A stretch of 51,635 nt of DNA. Origin: Paenibacillus sp. (GTDB lineage: Bacteria > Bacillota > Bacilli > Paenibacillales > NBRC-103111). The stretch covers positions 1-51,635 of the forward strand of contig JAPSLM010000018.1 in assembly GCA_031180825.1 (NCBI GenBank), given 5' to 3'. Both the position numbers and the translations under genes were made by a program. Positions 6,952-20,194 of this stretch are shown piece by piece. The notes below the pieces were generated by a model. That model was not told where the DNA came from. It saw only the letters and a program-made list of their open reading frames with translations, and did not search any database. The first letter of the stretch is position 1. The number at the start of each line of letters is the position of its first letter.

Positions 6952-9393
6952 CTAGCGCTTGACGGTCTTTTTGCGCTTCTTCTTGGCGAAGCCGATGCCC
7001 ACGCCGCTGCCTTTGGCTGCCGCGCCTGCGGCTTTGGCGCCTTTGCGCCCTGCCGCGCGGCCGGCGCCCTCGCCGGTGCGCACCGCCTCCAGCGCACGCG
7101 TCTTCGCGGCGGCCGGCCCCTTCCCGCGGCCGCCTGCGCCGCGCTTCCCGGCGCGTTCGGCGCGTGCCCCGCCCGCGGCGGCTTTGCCTGCCCGGCCCGC
7201 GCGCTTCGTCTTGCGCACGGCATTCAGCGCGTCGACCAGGTTCATCTTCTGCGGCCGCGGCTTCATATCGACCATCTCGAAATCGATGGTATGCTCCTCC
7301 ATGTTCACCCGCGAGACGCGCACCTTCACTTCATCGCCAAGGCGGTAAATTTTGGACGTGCGCTCGCCGATAAGAGCGTGCTGAGCGTCGTGGAAGTGAT
7401 AGTAGTCGTCCGTCAGATCGGATAGACGGATCAGCCCTTCCACGGTATTGTCCAGCTCCACGAACATTCCGAAGCTTGTCACGCTGCTGATGATGCCGTC
7501 AAACTCCTCGCCGACTTTGTCCAGCATGAATTCGGCCTTCTTCAGCGCCTCCGTCTCCCGCTCCGCATCGACGGCTACCCGCTCCCGTTCGGACGATTGC
7601 TTGGCAATATCGTCCATCCGCGAAGCCAGGTACTCATGCCGCGCTTCGCTCAGCGTACCGCTCCCCAGCACCTCGCGAATGACGCGGTGAATGACGAGGT
7701 CGGGGTAACGCCGGATCGGCGACGTGAAATGCGAGTAGAATTCCGCGGCCAGACCGTAATGGCCCAGGCTCTGCGAATCGTACTTCGCCTGCTTCATCGA
7801 GCGCAGCATCACCGTGCTGATGACCGTTTCTTCCTTTGTGCCCTTGATTTCCTCCAGCAGCGTCTGCAGCGCCCGGGGATGCACCGAATTGCCCTTGCCG
7901 CGGACAACATAGCCGAAATTCGTGATGAACTCCATAAAATGCTGCAGCTTTTCCGCGTCCGGGTCCTCGTGAATCCGGTACAGGAACGGCACTTTAAGCC
8001 AATGAAAATGCTCCGCCACCGTCTCGTTCGCCGCCAACATGAACTCCTCGATGATCATCTCGGCGATCGTCCGGTCCCGCTTCACGATATCCGTCGGCTT
8101 GCCGTCCGCATCGACCAAAATTTTCGATTCCTGAAAATCAAAATCGATCGCACCGCGGCGCATCCGCTTCGAACGCAGCTTCATCGCCAGTTCTTCCATC
8201 AGACGGAAGTCGTCCAGCAGGTACGCATATTTTTCCAGAAGCTCCGGTTCCGGCGCTTCCTCGGTCAGCAGCTTGCGGACATTCGTGTACGTCATCCGCT
8301 CGCTTGTCTTGATCACACTTGTAAAAATATCGTGGCGCACCACGTTCGCATCTGCGTCGAATTCCATCTCGCACGACATCGTAAGCCGGTCCACCTGCGG
8401 ATTCAGTGAGCAAATCCCGTTGGACAGCCGGTGCGGCAGCATCGGAATGACCCGGTCCACCAAATACACGCTGCACCCGCGGTTGTACGCTTCCTTGTCG
8501 AGCGGCGAGCCCTCGCGCACATAATAGCTGACGTCGGCGATATGCACGCCGAGCACATAATTGCCGTTCGGCAGCCGCTCCACGTTGACGGCATCGTCCA
8601 AGTCTTTGGCGTCTTCCCCGTCGATGGTGACGATACGCTTACCGCGCAGATCGCGGCGGCCCTTCAAATCCTCTTCCGAGATCGCTTCCGGCACAGCCGA
8701 CGCTTCTTCCATCACCTCGTCCGGGAACGCTTCGGGCAGCTGGTGCTTGCGGATAATCGAGAGAATATCGACGCCGGGATCGTTTTTATGCCCCAGAATC
8801 TCCACCACTTCGCCTTGCGCCGCCGCGCGGCCTTCCGGGTACGATACGATCTTCACGACGACCTTGTGCCCGTCCATGGCGCCGCCGAACGATTCCTTCG
8901 GAACAAAAATATCCCGGACCACCCGCTTATCGTCCGGAATGACAAACGCATACTCCTCGTGCGACTGGAACAGCCCGACGATCTGCGTATTGCCCCGGCT
9001 GACGACCCGTACCACTTCGCCCTCCATCCGGCCGCCGGACGGACTCTTCGAAGTGATCCGCACGAGCACGATATCCCCGTTCATCGCCGTCCCCATGTCG
9101 TTGGCATGGATGTACACGTCCGGATGATCGCGGTCGTCGGGAATGAGGAATCCGAAGCCTTTGGCATGCGCCTGCAGTTTGCCGCGCAGCAGATTCATTC
9201 TCTCCGGAACCCCGTACCGTTCGTTGCGCGTACGAAGAATAAGTCCTTCATTCTCGAGCTCATTGAGCAGCTTGAGAAACGCTTTGAACTCTTCTGCGCT
9301 CTCCAGCACGAAGTGCTGCTCCAGCTCATGATACGTCATCGGCTTATAAGCCGTCTCTTTCATAAAATCTAGTAAAACTTCACGCGTTATCAA
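6952..9393 (-). CDS. rnr: Ribonuclease R
   Basis: A 3'-5' exoribonuclease of about 813 residues that degrades structured RNA and works in trans-translation. In order there are an N-terminal HTH-like domain, two cold-shock domains ([13 protein letters not shown]), the RNB catalytic domain with [11 protein letters not shown] (metal-binding Asp residues near 261-267), and an S1 domain ([17 protein letters not shown]). The TTG at 9393 follows AGGTGAG and aligns with the family start (ITREVLLDF). The last roughly 87 residues are an unusual low-complexity Ala/Gly/Arg/Lys tail ending [10 protein letters not shown], encoded by GC-rich DNA. It lies upstream of smpB and downstream of the esterase gene. 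Confidence 0.95.
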   Translation of the reverse strand: MITREVLLDFMKETAYKPMTYHELEQHFVLESAEEFKAFLKLLNELENEGLILRTRNERYGVPERMNLLRGKLQAHAKGFGFLIPDDRDHPDVYIHANDMGTAMNGDIVLVRITSKSPSGGRMEGEVVRVVSRGNTQIVGLFQSHEEYAFVIPDDKRVVRDIFVPKESFGGAMDGHKVVVKIVSYPEGRAAAQGEVVEILGHKNDPGVDILSIIRKHQLPEAFPDEVMEEASAVPEAISEEDLKGRRDLRGKRIVTIDGEDAKDLDDAVNVERLPNGNYVLGVHIADVSYYVREGSPLDKEAYNRGCSVYLVDRVIPMLPHRLSNGICSLNPQVDRLTMSCEMEFDADANVVRHDIFTSVIKTSERMTYTNVRKLLTEEAPEPELLEKYAYLLDDFRLMEELAMKLRSKRMRRGAIDFDFQESKILVDADGKPTDIVKRDRTIAEMIIEEFMLAANETVAEHFHWLKVPFLYRIHEDPDAEKLQHFMEFITNFGYVVRGKGNSVHPRALQTLLEEIKGTKEETVISTVMLRSMKQAKYDSQSLGHYGLAAEFYSHFTSPIRRYPDLVIHRVIREVLGSGTLSEARHEYLASRMDDIAKQSSERERVAVDAERETEALKKAEFMLDKVGEEFDGIISSVTSFGMFVELDNTVEGLIRLSDLTDDYYHFHDAQHALIGERTSKIYRLGDEVKVRVSRVNMEEHTIDFEMVDMKPRPQKMNLVDALNAVRKTKRAGRAGKAAAGGARAERAGKRGAGGRGKGPAAAKTRALEAVRTGEGAGRAAGRKGAKAAGAAAKGSGVGIGFAKKKRKKTVKR

Positions 9394-9422
9394 TGTTCTC
9401 ACCTGCCTTCTCTTTCTATAAC

Positions 9423-10226
9423 CTATGTCTGAACTTCCACAACCGCCTGTTTCCATGTCCCGGCCCGATCAAGCGTCCTCAAAAAACGGGATATATCTTC
9501 GTATACCCGTTCTCGCTCCCCGTCAAGCAGCAGCCCGTGGGAGGAATGGGGGTAATACTCGATTTGACGCACACGCGAGGAGACATGCCCGTAAATGTAC
9601 TCTGCGCTTTTCGGAAGGACCATCCCGTCTTTCTCTCCCTGCCCGACAAATATCGGCGCTGATACTTGGTCCAAGCCCGCTTTGACGAGCTTTATCAGCT
9701 TTCGAAGATCGACCACGCACCGGACCGGCGTTTTGTCATATGTACAGGCTTCCTCGATCAAAGGCGCAGCCGACATCGGCCTCCGTTCGACGTATTTGAT
9801 AAAATACTGCAGCAGCAAGGCCAGCGCGGTTTTCCGGCTGGACAAATAGATCGGTGCCGCCAGCGAAACCACGCCGTCAAGCCTTCGCTTCATCGCCAGC
9901 TCCAAAGCCAGCAGCCCTCCCATGGAATGACCGATCGCCACAATTTTGCCCCCGCGTGCCCGGCCGGCATCCATCGTATCATAGCTGCGCAGCACATGGC
10001 CGGACCAGTCGTACCGCCCGGTTCGGATCATATCCTCCGGCGTCGTCCCATGCCCCGGCAGCAGGATGGCATTAACAGTATAGCCCAGATCGTTTAAATA
10101 ATAGCCGAGCCGCCGCAGCTCCGACGGGGACCCTGTAAAGCCGTGAATAAGAAGCAGCTGGATCGAAGCCCGCTCCCCGGCTCCCTCCAACCGAAAAGGC
10201 TCCGTTGTTTTGTATACTCGTTTCAA
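9423..10226 (-). CDS. Alpha/beta hydrolase, Est30-like carboxylesterase
   Basis: A cytoplasmic esterase of about 267 residues with the oxyanion motif HGFTGSP, the nucleophile elbow GHSMGG and the catalytic His in HSSHGLLLD. It belongs to the secG-est-rnr-smpB neighbourhood of Bacillales, where Geobacillus Est30 is the known relative. The best start is the TTG at 10226, which is 8 bases behind GGAGG; an ATG at 10274 has no SD. It ends 30 bases before rnr. The natural substrate is unknown. Confidence 0.85.
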   Translation of the reverse strand: MKRVYKTTEPFRLEGAGERASIQLLLIHGFTGSPSELRRLGYYLNDLGYTVNAILLPGHGTTPEDMIRTGRYDWSGHVLRSYDTMDAGRARGGKIVAIGHSMGGLLALELAMKRRLDGVVSLAAPIYLSSRKTALALLLQYFIKYVERRPMSAAPLIEEACTYDKTPVRCVVDLRKLIKLVKAGLDQVSAPIFVGQGEKDGMVLPKSAEYIYGHVSSRVRQIEYYPHSSHGLLLDGERERVYEDISRFLRTLDRAGTWKQAVVEVQT

Positions 10227-10290
10227 GCGCCCCGCCTCCGTCTCGCCCCTTCGGAATTCCAAGGCAAGAACCATCCATGTGAAAAAGCTA

Positions 10291-10323
10291 CAAAAAAACA
10301 GCAGGAGTAATATTCCCCTGCTG
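10291..10323 (-). terminator. Terminator downstream of secG
   Basis: On the minus strand CAGCAGG pairs with CCTGCTG and a run of T follows. It separates secG from the esterase gene, so rnr and smpB may have their own promoter. Confidence 0.8.
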
Positions 10324-10337
10324 TCGCCTTTTTATGT

Positions 10338-10577
10338 TTACGCGCCTTTTACAAAGTACGCCACAATCAAAGATAAGACGAAGAATACAATGGCGAGGCC
10401 CATCGTCAAACGGGACAAAAACAGCTCCAGCCCCCGCGCCTTCTTCTTTCCGAACAGATGCTCCGCCCCTCCGGAGATGGCACCGGACAAACCTGCGCTT
10501 TTTCCCGGCTGCAGCAATACGGCCGCAATCAAGCCAAGCGAAGCGATGACCAGGATGATCTTCAATGCTAATTCCAT
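10338..10577 (-). CDS. secG: Preprotein translocase subunit SecG
   Basis: A 79-residue membrane protein of the SecYEG channel with two hydrophobic segments (LALKIILVIASLGLIAAVLL near the N terminus and a second at the C terminus) around the conserved loop PGKSAGLSGAISGGAEHLFG. The start at 10577 lies behind AGGAGGTGG. Terminator hairpins flank it on both sides, so it may be monocistronic. Confidence 0.95.
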   Translation of the reverse strand: MELALKIILVIASLGLIAAVLLQPGKSAGLSGAISGGAEHLFGKKKARGLELFLSRLTMGLAIVFFVLSLIVAYFVKGA

Positions 10578-10642
10578 GATTCCACCTCCTGCAAAAATAA
10601 ACGGACTTGTCCGAAAATAGACAGCATGTTTAGTATAGCACA

Positions 10643-10689
10643 AAAAATACGCACTGACAAATCCTGTTGGATCGTCCGTGCGTATTTTA
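10643..10689. terminator. Bidirectional terminator between the M50 gene and secG
   Basis: AAAATACGCAC (10643-10653) pairs with GTGCGTATTTT (10678-10688), so T runs follow the stem on both strands. On the minus strand it would end the M50 transcript. Confidence 0.75.
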
Positions 10690-10697
10690 CAAAATCT

Positions 10698-11408
10698 TTA
10701 CTCTTCGAATTGCTGCCGATATGCAGGCCGCGAGGAACGTGACGCTTGGCGTCCGCCGAGAAACCACTTCAGCGCCCGTGCCGCGCACCAAAGGGAAAAC
10801 AGCGTCAGCAGCACCGCCCACCCGATAGCCGGGATCGGAGTCACCAGACTGAGGTTCGTCGCATCGCCCGCCTTCGCCGGATCGTTCCAAGCATACAGAA
10901 TCAACGAGAACGGGCCGAAAACCGACTCTTCCAGCGTCAGGAAGGCCAGCAGCAGGTAATACAAATCACTGAGCCAGCGCGGCATAAAGGCCAGCACGAT
11001 CGTATTCAAGATAATGAATCCGAGCAGCCAGAAGGTTCCGAACTCGTTGCGCACGAACAAGACAAGAGCCACGATGGCGATCGCCGTCATGACCTGCAAG
11101 GCGAACCTATGCTTATTACCGGCTCGCATACGGAACATAAAGAGCGCAAACAGGGAAGCTGTCATGTATCCTGCCAGCGCAATCGGAAGGAGACTCCAAC
11201 GGTTCGTCACCTGCGAATACGTCACGCCGCTATGGTTCGCGAACAGCTCGATGTACATCACTTTGCCGGAGAGCGCCAACGTTACGATGGCATGACCGAA
11301 CTCGTGAATCATCGTATCGAGATTGCGAAAATAATCACTGAAGGGAATCAAATGCGTAAGAAAGGCCGATAAAATCAAGAAAAATACGGTCTTTATCAGA
11401 TTACTCAT
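10698..11408 (-). CDS. M50-family membrane metallopeptidase-like protein
   Basis: A 236-residue integral membrane protein with a zinc-binding HEFGH (HExxH) in the first third and about six hydrophobic segments. This fits the peptidase M50B group, whose members are found widely in Bacillales without a known substrate. The ATG follows CGGAGGGG. The usual C-terminal NPDG-like motif of classic site-2 proteases is not obvious, so activity is uncertain. It is flanked by the hairpin-rich gap behind eno. Confidence 0.8.
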   Translation of the reverse strand: MSNLIKTVFFLILSAFLTHLIPFSDYFRNLDTMIHEFGHAIVTLALSGKVMYIELFANHSGVTYSQVTNRWSLLPIALAGYMTASLFALFMFRMRAGNKHRFALQVMTAIAIVALVLFVRNEFGTFWLLGFIILNTIVLAFMPRWLSDLYYLLLAFLTLEESVFGPFSLILYAWNDPAKAGDATNLSLVTPIPAIGWAVLLTLFSLWCAARALKWFLGGRQASRSSRPAYRQQFEE

Positions 11409-11492
11409 GTGATCCCCTCCGGGTGAGTGTCAGCGTTTGAAGTGCAAAATCGACAACCTTTGCCGTTTCCGATTCCGTGCTGTCTGCCTGCG

Positions 11493-11566
11493 GGTGCTGT
11501 TGAAAACGGGTTCTTATTAACTTACCTGTCGGTAACAACCCGTTTTCAAAGGCACCACGTAAACTC
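11493..11566 (-). repeat. Structured intergenic repeat, copy B
   Basis: On the minus strand the order is flank GAGTTTACGT, outer arm GGTGC, internal loop CT, inner stem TTGAAAACGGGTT, a 24-base loop, AACCCGTTTTCAA, CA, outer arm GCACC, then CGCAGG. Copies at 16652-16722 and 25689-25737 share this architecture with different but still paired outer arms. It lies between eno and the M50 gene. Confidence 0.75.
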
Positions 11567-11568
11567 AG

Positions 11569-11606
11569 AGTTTTCCCTAAAGGAAAACTGCTTCGGAAGC
11601 ATATGC
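11569..11606 (+). repeat. Double-hairpin repeat, copy 1
   Basis: AGTTTTCC pairs with GGAAAACT, and GCTTCGGAAGC plus ATATGC follows directly. A close relative lies on the minus strand at 51485-51520 behind the 23S gene. There is no T run, so it is not an ordinary terminator. Confidence 0.65.
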
Positions 11607-11696
11607 TCCGGCAGACACACGGATCTCCAACTCCGGTTGTCGAAAGCAATTCAAAGCTATTTTATTATGAAACCCCTGTACTTTACAACTGCAAAC

Positions 11697-13013
<1,317 letters not shown>

Positions 13014-13034
13014 TTAATCCAATTTGCAAAAGGG

Positions 13035-14579
13035 TTACCCTTGTGCTGCAATGATCGATTTACCGGTCATTTCCGCCGGCTGCGTCAAGCCGAGAAGCTC
13101 GAGCATCGTCGGGGCGATATCCGCCAAAATGCCATCGTTTCTTAGTGTAACACGACTGTCGGTTACAATGAAAGGGACCGGATTCGTCGTATGTGCCGTA
13201 TTGCGCGAACCGTCCGGATTCGTCACGATATCGGCGTTGCCGTGATCGGCCGTAATCAGCGCGACCCCGCCTTTCGCGAGAATGGCGTCGACGACTTTGC
13301 CGAGGCACTCGTCTGTCGCTTCGATCGCTTTGATGGTAGGCTCCAGCAGACCGGAGTGTCCGACCATGTCGGGGTTGGCAAAGTTCAGGATAATGACGTC
13401 CTGACGCTCCGCCTCGATCTCCTTCACCGCCGCTTCCGCCACCTCGTAAGCGCTCATCTCCGGCTTCAGGTCATATGTCGCAACCTTCGGCGAGTTGATG
13501 AGAATACGCGTTTCGCCCGGAAGCTCCACGTCGCGGCCGCCGCTGAAGAAGAACGTGACGTGCGGGTACTTTTCCGTCTCGGCAATGCGGAGCTGCTTCA
13601 AGTTGTTCTGCACCAGCACCTCGCCGAGCGTATTGTCGAGATTCTTCGGTTTATACGCAACGTAGCCGCCCACGGTTTCGCTGAAAAGGGTCAGGCAGAC
13701 GTAGTGCAAATCTTTAGGCGACCTGTCCCCCCGATCGAAGCCGCGGAAGTCACTGTTGGTGAACACCTGCGACAGCTGGATGGCCCGGTCCGGCCGGAAG
13801 TTGAAAAAGATGACCGCATCGCCGGACTCCACCAAGCCGACAGGCGTTCCGTCTTTCTTCACGATCACTGTCGGCATGACAAACTCGTCGAATACGGAAC
13901 GGACGTACGATTCCTTGATGGCGTTCATCGGGTCCTCGAAGGATGGTCCTTCGCCGTATACCATCGCGCGGTATGACTTCTCCGTACGCTCCCAGCGCTT
14001 GTCGCGGTCCATCGCATAGTAGCGCCCTTGCACCGTAGCGACGCGGCCGACGCCGAGCTCCGCAATTTTGTTTTGCAGCTGCTCCATATAGTTCACGGCG
14101 CTGTCCGGCGCGACATCGCGCCCGTCCAGGAACGCGTGAATGTAGACTTCATGGAAGTCTTCCTTCTTGCATACTTCTAGCAAAGCGATCAAATGTGCGA
14201 TGTGGCTATGTACGCCGCCGTCGGAAAGCAATCCGTACAGATGGAGCTTTTTGCCGTGCTCGCGGGCGTGGCGTATAGCACCGAGTATCGTTTCGTTCTC
14301 GAAAAACTCGCCGTCCCGAATCGACTTGGAAATTCTCGTCAAGTCCTGATAGACGATCCGTCCCGCGCCGATGTTGAGATGGCCGACTTCCGAGTTGCCC
14401 ATTTGCCCTTCCGGCAACCCGACCGCTTCGCCGCATGCGGTCAGCGTCGTGTGAGGATATTGATTCCAATACCGGTCGTAATTCGGCTTCTTCGCCTGCG
14501 CTACCGCATTGCCCTGTGTTTCGCCGCGAAGTCCGAAGCCGTCCAGGATGATCAGTGCTACCGGTTTCGGTCTGGCCAT
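13035..14579 (-). CDS. gpmI: 2,3-bisphosphoglycerate-independent phosphoglycerate mutase
   Basis: A 514-residue Mn-dependent enzyme of the alkaline phosphatase superfamily that interconverts 3- and 2-phosphoglycerate. Hallmarks are [11 protein letters not shown], the phosphoserine motif [27 protein letters not shown] and the metal-binding [11 protein letters not shown]. Its start is one base behind the tpiA stop, with the SD inside tpiA, so translation is likely coupled. It lies between tpiA and eno. Confidence 0.98.
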   Translation of the reverse strand: MARPKPVALIILDGFGLRGETQGNAVAQAKKPNYDRYWNQYPHTTLTACGEAVGLPEGQMGNSEVGHLNIGAGRIVYQDLTRISKSIRDGEFFENETILGAIRHAREHGKKLHLYGLLSDGGVHSHIAHLIALLEVCKKEDFHEVYIHAFLDGRDVAPDSAVNYMEQLQNKIAELGVGRVATVQGRYYAMDRDKRWERTEKSYRAMVYGEGPSFEDPMNAIKESYVRSVFDEFVMPTVIVKKDGTPVGLVESGDAVIFFNFRPDRAIQLSQVFTNSDFRGFDRGDRSPKDLHYVCLTLFSETVGGYVAYKPKNLDNTLGEVLVQNNLKQLRIAETEKYPHVTFFFSGGRDVELPGETRILINSPKVATYDLKPEMSAYEVAEAAVKEIEAERQDVIILNFANPDMVGHSGLLEPTIKAIEATDECLGKVVDAILAKGGVALITADHGNADIVTNPDGSRNTAHTTNPVPFIVTDSRVTLRNDGILADIAPTMLELLGLTQPAEMTGKSIIAAQG

Positions 14580-14580
14580 G

Positions 14581-16526
<1,946 letters not shown>

Positions 16527-16624
16527 CTTCCATGCCTCCCAGCGGTTTTGTCTCTTCCTGCCCACACACAAAAAATTGTGGGGACGGTCCTTCGGGCTTA
16601 GAAAAATATCTCGCGCGGCAGCAG

Positions 16625-16733
16625 ATGGGATGTGCCGTAGAGCGTCAGCGCGGCTCCTTTGAACTCTCGTTTCCTCAACTACCCTTTAAATCAAGAAACG
16701 AGAGTTCAACAGAGCCCGGAGGTACATCCCATT
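16625..16733. repeat. Nested inverted repeat between gapA and pgk (structured repeat, copy A)
   Basis: Inner arms are TTGAACTCTCGTTTC (16659-16673) and GAAACGAGAGTTCAA (16695-16709), 15 perfect pairs around a 21-base loop. Next come outer arms GGCTC (16652-16656) and GAGCC (16712-16716), then an outermost ATGGGATGT with ACATCCCAT. The plus-strand right flank is CGGAGG. The core shares its design with the copies near 11.5 and 25.7 kb. It sits inside an operon transcript, so it may attenuate, stabilise or process the mRNA. Confidence 0.75.
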
Positions 16734-16791
16734 TGCCCCGTCATAGCGAGATCTTTTTCAAATGCTTCAGAACATCACCACAATTTTACCA

Positions 16792-17808
<1,017 letters not shown>

Positions 17809-17895
17809 CTAGAAATGATTTGGTGTCCGCTGCTCCCGGCAAGGTTTCGTACAATTCCAACCGCGGCAGCGATATGTCAAGACAGGCAGAGCCCG

Positions 17896-18924
17896 TCAAG
17901 ATAGCAAATGATTAACAATTTCCCAGGCAGCCGCCTCGTCGGTAACCAGCACGTCCTCGTGACCGTGCTTCAATACCGAAGCGATCGACTCGCCCTTGCT
18001 TTTGCCTCCGGCAATTCCGATCACATGATCCATGCCGTGAATATCTTCGATGCGCAGCCCGATGGTCGGCATTTTGTGCAAAATGTTTCCGTCCCGGTCA
18101 AAATAGTACCCGAACGCTTCCGCAAGCGCGCCGTCGCGCCGCAGGCTTTCGGTCGTCTCCGGGTCCACCTTGCGCCGTCTGGCCATGACCATAGCTTCTC
18201 CGATGCCGTGAACGACAATCCGCGCGCCGCGGATGAAGGCGATGATCTCGGCAATATGGCTGTCCTGCATCAGCGATTGATAGGCTTCCTCGCCAAGATG
18301 GTCCGGCACGTGCAGCAGCCGGTAACGGCCTCCCGCCTTCTTCGCCATCGTCGAGGCGATCGTGTTCGCTTGAAGCTCGACGCTTTCCCCGAGTCCTCCC
18401 CGGGCCGGGACGAACCAGCACCCTTTCATCGGAGTCGCCGGCGCCAAATGATAGGCCACTTCGGCCATCGTGGAGCCGCCGGTTACGGCAACGGTCTCGT
18501 TCTCGCCGACCAGCTTCCTCAGAACCGAGGCGCCGGCGCGGCCAAGCTCTTTTTTCGTATGCGGGGAAACGTCCGAATCGCCGGGAACGATGATCACCTG
18601 CTTCAAGCCGAAGTGCGAGCGTATGCGTTCTTCCAGCTCCGCCAGGCCGAACAAGTCTTTGACGAGCGGTTCGAGCCGCTCCAGCAATTCTTTGCCCGCC
18701 CCGCTGATCCGCATGCCGGACGCTTCGACCTCGATCAAGCCCTGCTCCTTCAGAAAATCCACTTCTGCGCGAAGCACCCGCTCCGTCGCTCCCACCGACA
18801 ACGCCAGCGTCCGACGGCCCACCAAGCCGGATATCATGATGTGATGCAGAATCGTATATCGCTTTTTCATGGTGTCGACCAGATCGGGCAAAAGCTGCTT
18901 TTGAATGTCGAGGATTTCTCTCAT
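17896..18924 (-). CDS. cggR: Central glycolytic genes regulator CggR
   Basis: A repressor of about 342 residues of the SorC/DeoR family, released by fructose 1,6-bisphosphate. It has an N-terminal HTH (GRRTLALSVGATERVLRAEV) and a C-terminal sugar-phosphate-binding domain with VAVTGGSTMAEVA. The start at MREILDIQKQLLPDL (18924) matches the N terminus of Bacillus CggR; an ATG at 18963 would lie inside the operator. It is the first gene of the operon it controls. Confidence 0.95.
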   Translation of the reverse strand: MREILDIQKQLLPDLVDTMKKRYTILHHIMISGLVGRRTLALSVGATERVLRAEVDFLKEQGLIEVEASGMRISGAGKELLERLEPLVKDLFGLAELEERIRSHFGLKQVIIVPGDSDVSPHTKKELGRAGASVLRKLVGENETVAVTGGSTMAEVAYHLAPATPMKGCWFVPARGGLGESVELQANTIASTMAKKAGGRYRLLHVPDHLGEEAYQSLMQDSHIAEIIAFIRGARIVVHGIGEAMVMARRRKVDPETTESLRRDGALAEAFGYYFDRDGNILHKMPTIGLRIEDIHGMDHVIGIAGGKSKGESIASVLKHGHEDVLVTDEAAAWEIVNHLLS

Positions 18925-18958
18925 GGATTCACACCCGCTTAAGATTGCAGCTTGATTG

Positions 18959-19037
18959 GACATTTTTCGTCCCAGTGCTGCATTTTGAGTCCCACATACT
19001 CTAAAAAAAAGTACTAAGCTGTTTCACTTAGTGTCCC
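18959..19037 (-). promoter_or_regulatory. CggR operator
   Basis: On the minus strand TGGGAC-6-TGCA-4-TGGGAC-6-TGTC matches the known CggR site (CGGGAC-6-TGTC repeated every 20 bases). The two GGGAC cores are at 18989-18993 and 18969-18973. A third GGGAC core (19033-19037) lies just behind the -10 box. This predicts autoregulation and control of the whole glycolytic operon. Confidence 0.85.
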
Positions 19038-19038
19038 T

Positions 19039-19067
19039 ATTATAACCTATTCTTTCCTTCGCATCAA
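19039..19067 (-). promoter_or_regulatory. Sigma-A promoter of the glycolytic operon
   Basis: The -35 box TTGATG (19062-19067) and the -10 box TATAAT (19039-19044) are 17 bases apart. The CggR sites lie just downstream. Confidence 0.85.
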
Positions 19068-19159
19068 GTCTCTTCGCCACCATTCGACATGCCGCCGGCT
19101 GTCCGAAGCCGCTATTCCTGCGGCAACTGCACATGGAAAATTTTTTTATCACCAGGAGG

Positions 19160-19188
19160 TTGCTTTTCTTTCGCTTATAGCTTATAAT
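19160..19188 (+). promoter_or_regulatory. Sigma-A promoter of tRNA-Arg
   Basis: TTGCTT (19160-19165) and TATAAT (19183-19188) are 17 bases apart, about 50 bases upstream of the tRNA. Confidence 0.75.
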
Positions 19189-19241
19189 AATTTTTGCTGT
19201 CAGTTATTGAAGCTGAAGCATCGCAAGCTTACCCTTAATAT

Positions 19242-19316
19242 GCGCCCGTGGTCCAATGGATATGACGTAGGCCTCCGGAGCCTGAGATCAAGGTTCGATT
19301 CCTTGCGGGCGCGCCA
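19242..19316 (+). tRNA. tRNA-Arg (CCG)
   Basis: A 75-base cloverleaf: acceptor arms GCGCCCG and CGGGCGC, anticodon loop CTCCGGA with anticodon CCG, T arm GGTTCGATTCC and encoded CCA. It stands alone between cggR and clpP, transcribed away from cggR. Confidence 0.95.
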
Positions 19317-19325
19317 TTTACACAC

Positions 19326-19354
19326 AATCAGTTTGAGCAAAACTGGTTTTTTTA
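19326..19354 (+). terminator. tRNA-Arg terminator
   Basis: CAGTTT pairs with AAACTG around GAGCAA, and a run of seven T follows. Confidence 0.75.
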
Positions 19355-19363
19355 TTGCCTTGG

Positions 19364-19403
19364 TTTGACCTTTCTTGACCTTTGTTTGTTTTTCGTTTAT
19401 GAT
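19364..19403 (+). promoter_or_regulatory. clpP promoter with overlapping CtsR box
   Basis: The complement of 19364-19380 reads GGTCAAGAAAGGTCAAA, the CtsR heptad repeat with one mismatch. The second TTGACC (19375-19380) also serves as -35, 17 bases ahead of TATGAT (19398-19403). CtsR binding would therefore block the promoter until heat or protein stress. Confidence 0.88.
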
Positions 19404-19437
19404 GGTTATAGTTTGAATATAAAGGAGGCTGCAGCCG

Positions 19438-20019
19438 ATGAGTTTCATTCCAATGGTTGTCGAACCGGATGCAAGAGGAGAACGCGCTTATGACATCTAT
19501 TCGCGTCTGCTCAAGGACCGGATTATTTTTCTCGGAAGTCCGATCAACGATGTTGTAGCCAATTCGATTATCGCGCAAATGCTTTTCCTGGCCGCAACCG
19601 ATCCGGATAAAGACATCAGCTTGTATATCAATAGCCCTGGCGGCTCCATTACGTCGGGGATGGCGATCTATGACACGATGCAGTTCATCAAGCCGGACGT
19701 TTCCACGATCTGCGTCGGTATGGCGGCATCGATGGGCGCCTTCCTGCTGGCCGCGGGAGCCAAAGGCAAGCGCTTCGCACTGCCGAACAGCGAGGTTATG
19801 ATTCACCAGCCGCTCGGCGGAGCCGAAGGCCAAGCCAGCGATATCGAGATCCGCGCGAAGCGCATCCTGAGAATGCGCGACAAGCTGAACACGATTCTCG
19901 CCGAGCGTACGGGCCAATCGTTCGAGCGCATCGAGAAGGACACCGACCGCGACAACTTCATGTCCGCGGAGGACGCGAAAAACTACGGCTTGATCGACAA
20001 AGTTATCGAACGCGTATAA
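19438..20019 (+). CDS. clpP: ATP-dependent Clp protease proteolytic subunit
   Basis: A 193-residue serine peptidase that forms the tetradecameric core used by ClpC, ClpX and ClpE. The catalytic Ser98 lies in GMAASMGAF, His123 in MIHQPLGG and the Asp near residue 172. The processed N terminus MSFIPMVVE is typical of Bacillales. The start follows AAAGGAGG. It is a single-gene unit with a CtsR-controlled promoter and a strong terminator. Confidence 0.98.
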   Translation: MSFIPMVVEPDARGERAYDIYSRLLKDRIIFLGSPINDVVANSIIAQMLFLAATDPDKDISLYINSPGGSITSGMAIYDTMQFIKPDVSTICVGMAASMGAFLLAAGAKGKRFALPNSEVMIHQPLGGAEGQASDIEIRAKRILRMRDKLNTILAERTGQSFERIEKDTDRDNFMSAEDAKNYGLIDKVIERV

Positions 20020-20036
20020 CCCGATCGGGTCACCAT

Positions 20037-20099
20037 GAAAAGCCCGGCCATTCCATGGCGCATCTTTGTATGCCCCCATGGAACTGGCCGGGCTTTTTT
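20037..20099. terminator. Strong terminator behind clpP
   Basis: AAAAGCCCGGCCA pairs with TGGCCGGGCTTTTTT, with an inner CCATGG/CCATGG. The U-rich tail serves clpP on the plus strand, and the A-rich left arm could also end minus-strand transcription. Confidence 0.85.
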
Positions 20100-20132
20100 G
20101 GGCATCCAGCGGCTTTGCGTCCCCTGCATTAG

Positions 20133-20181
20133 AAAAAGCCTTGCTCCGAGACCGCATTCGCAGCGGCTCAAGAACAAGGCC
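20133..20181 (-). terminator. Terminator of the stalk-domain protein gene
   Basis: On the minus strand GCCTTG pairs with CAAGGC around a partly paired GC-rich inner arm, followed by TTTTTC. Confidence 0.7.
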
Positions 20182-20194
20182 TTATCCTTATTTT

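Noticed and set aside
18925..18963. CggR start at the ATG at 18963
   Set aside because: This ATG lies inside the operator. The alignment with Bacillus CggR begins at MREILDIQK (18924).
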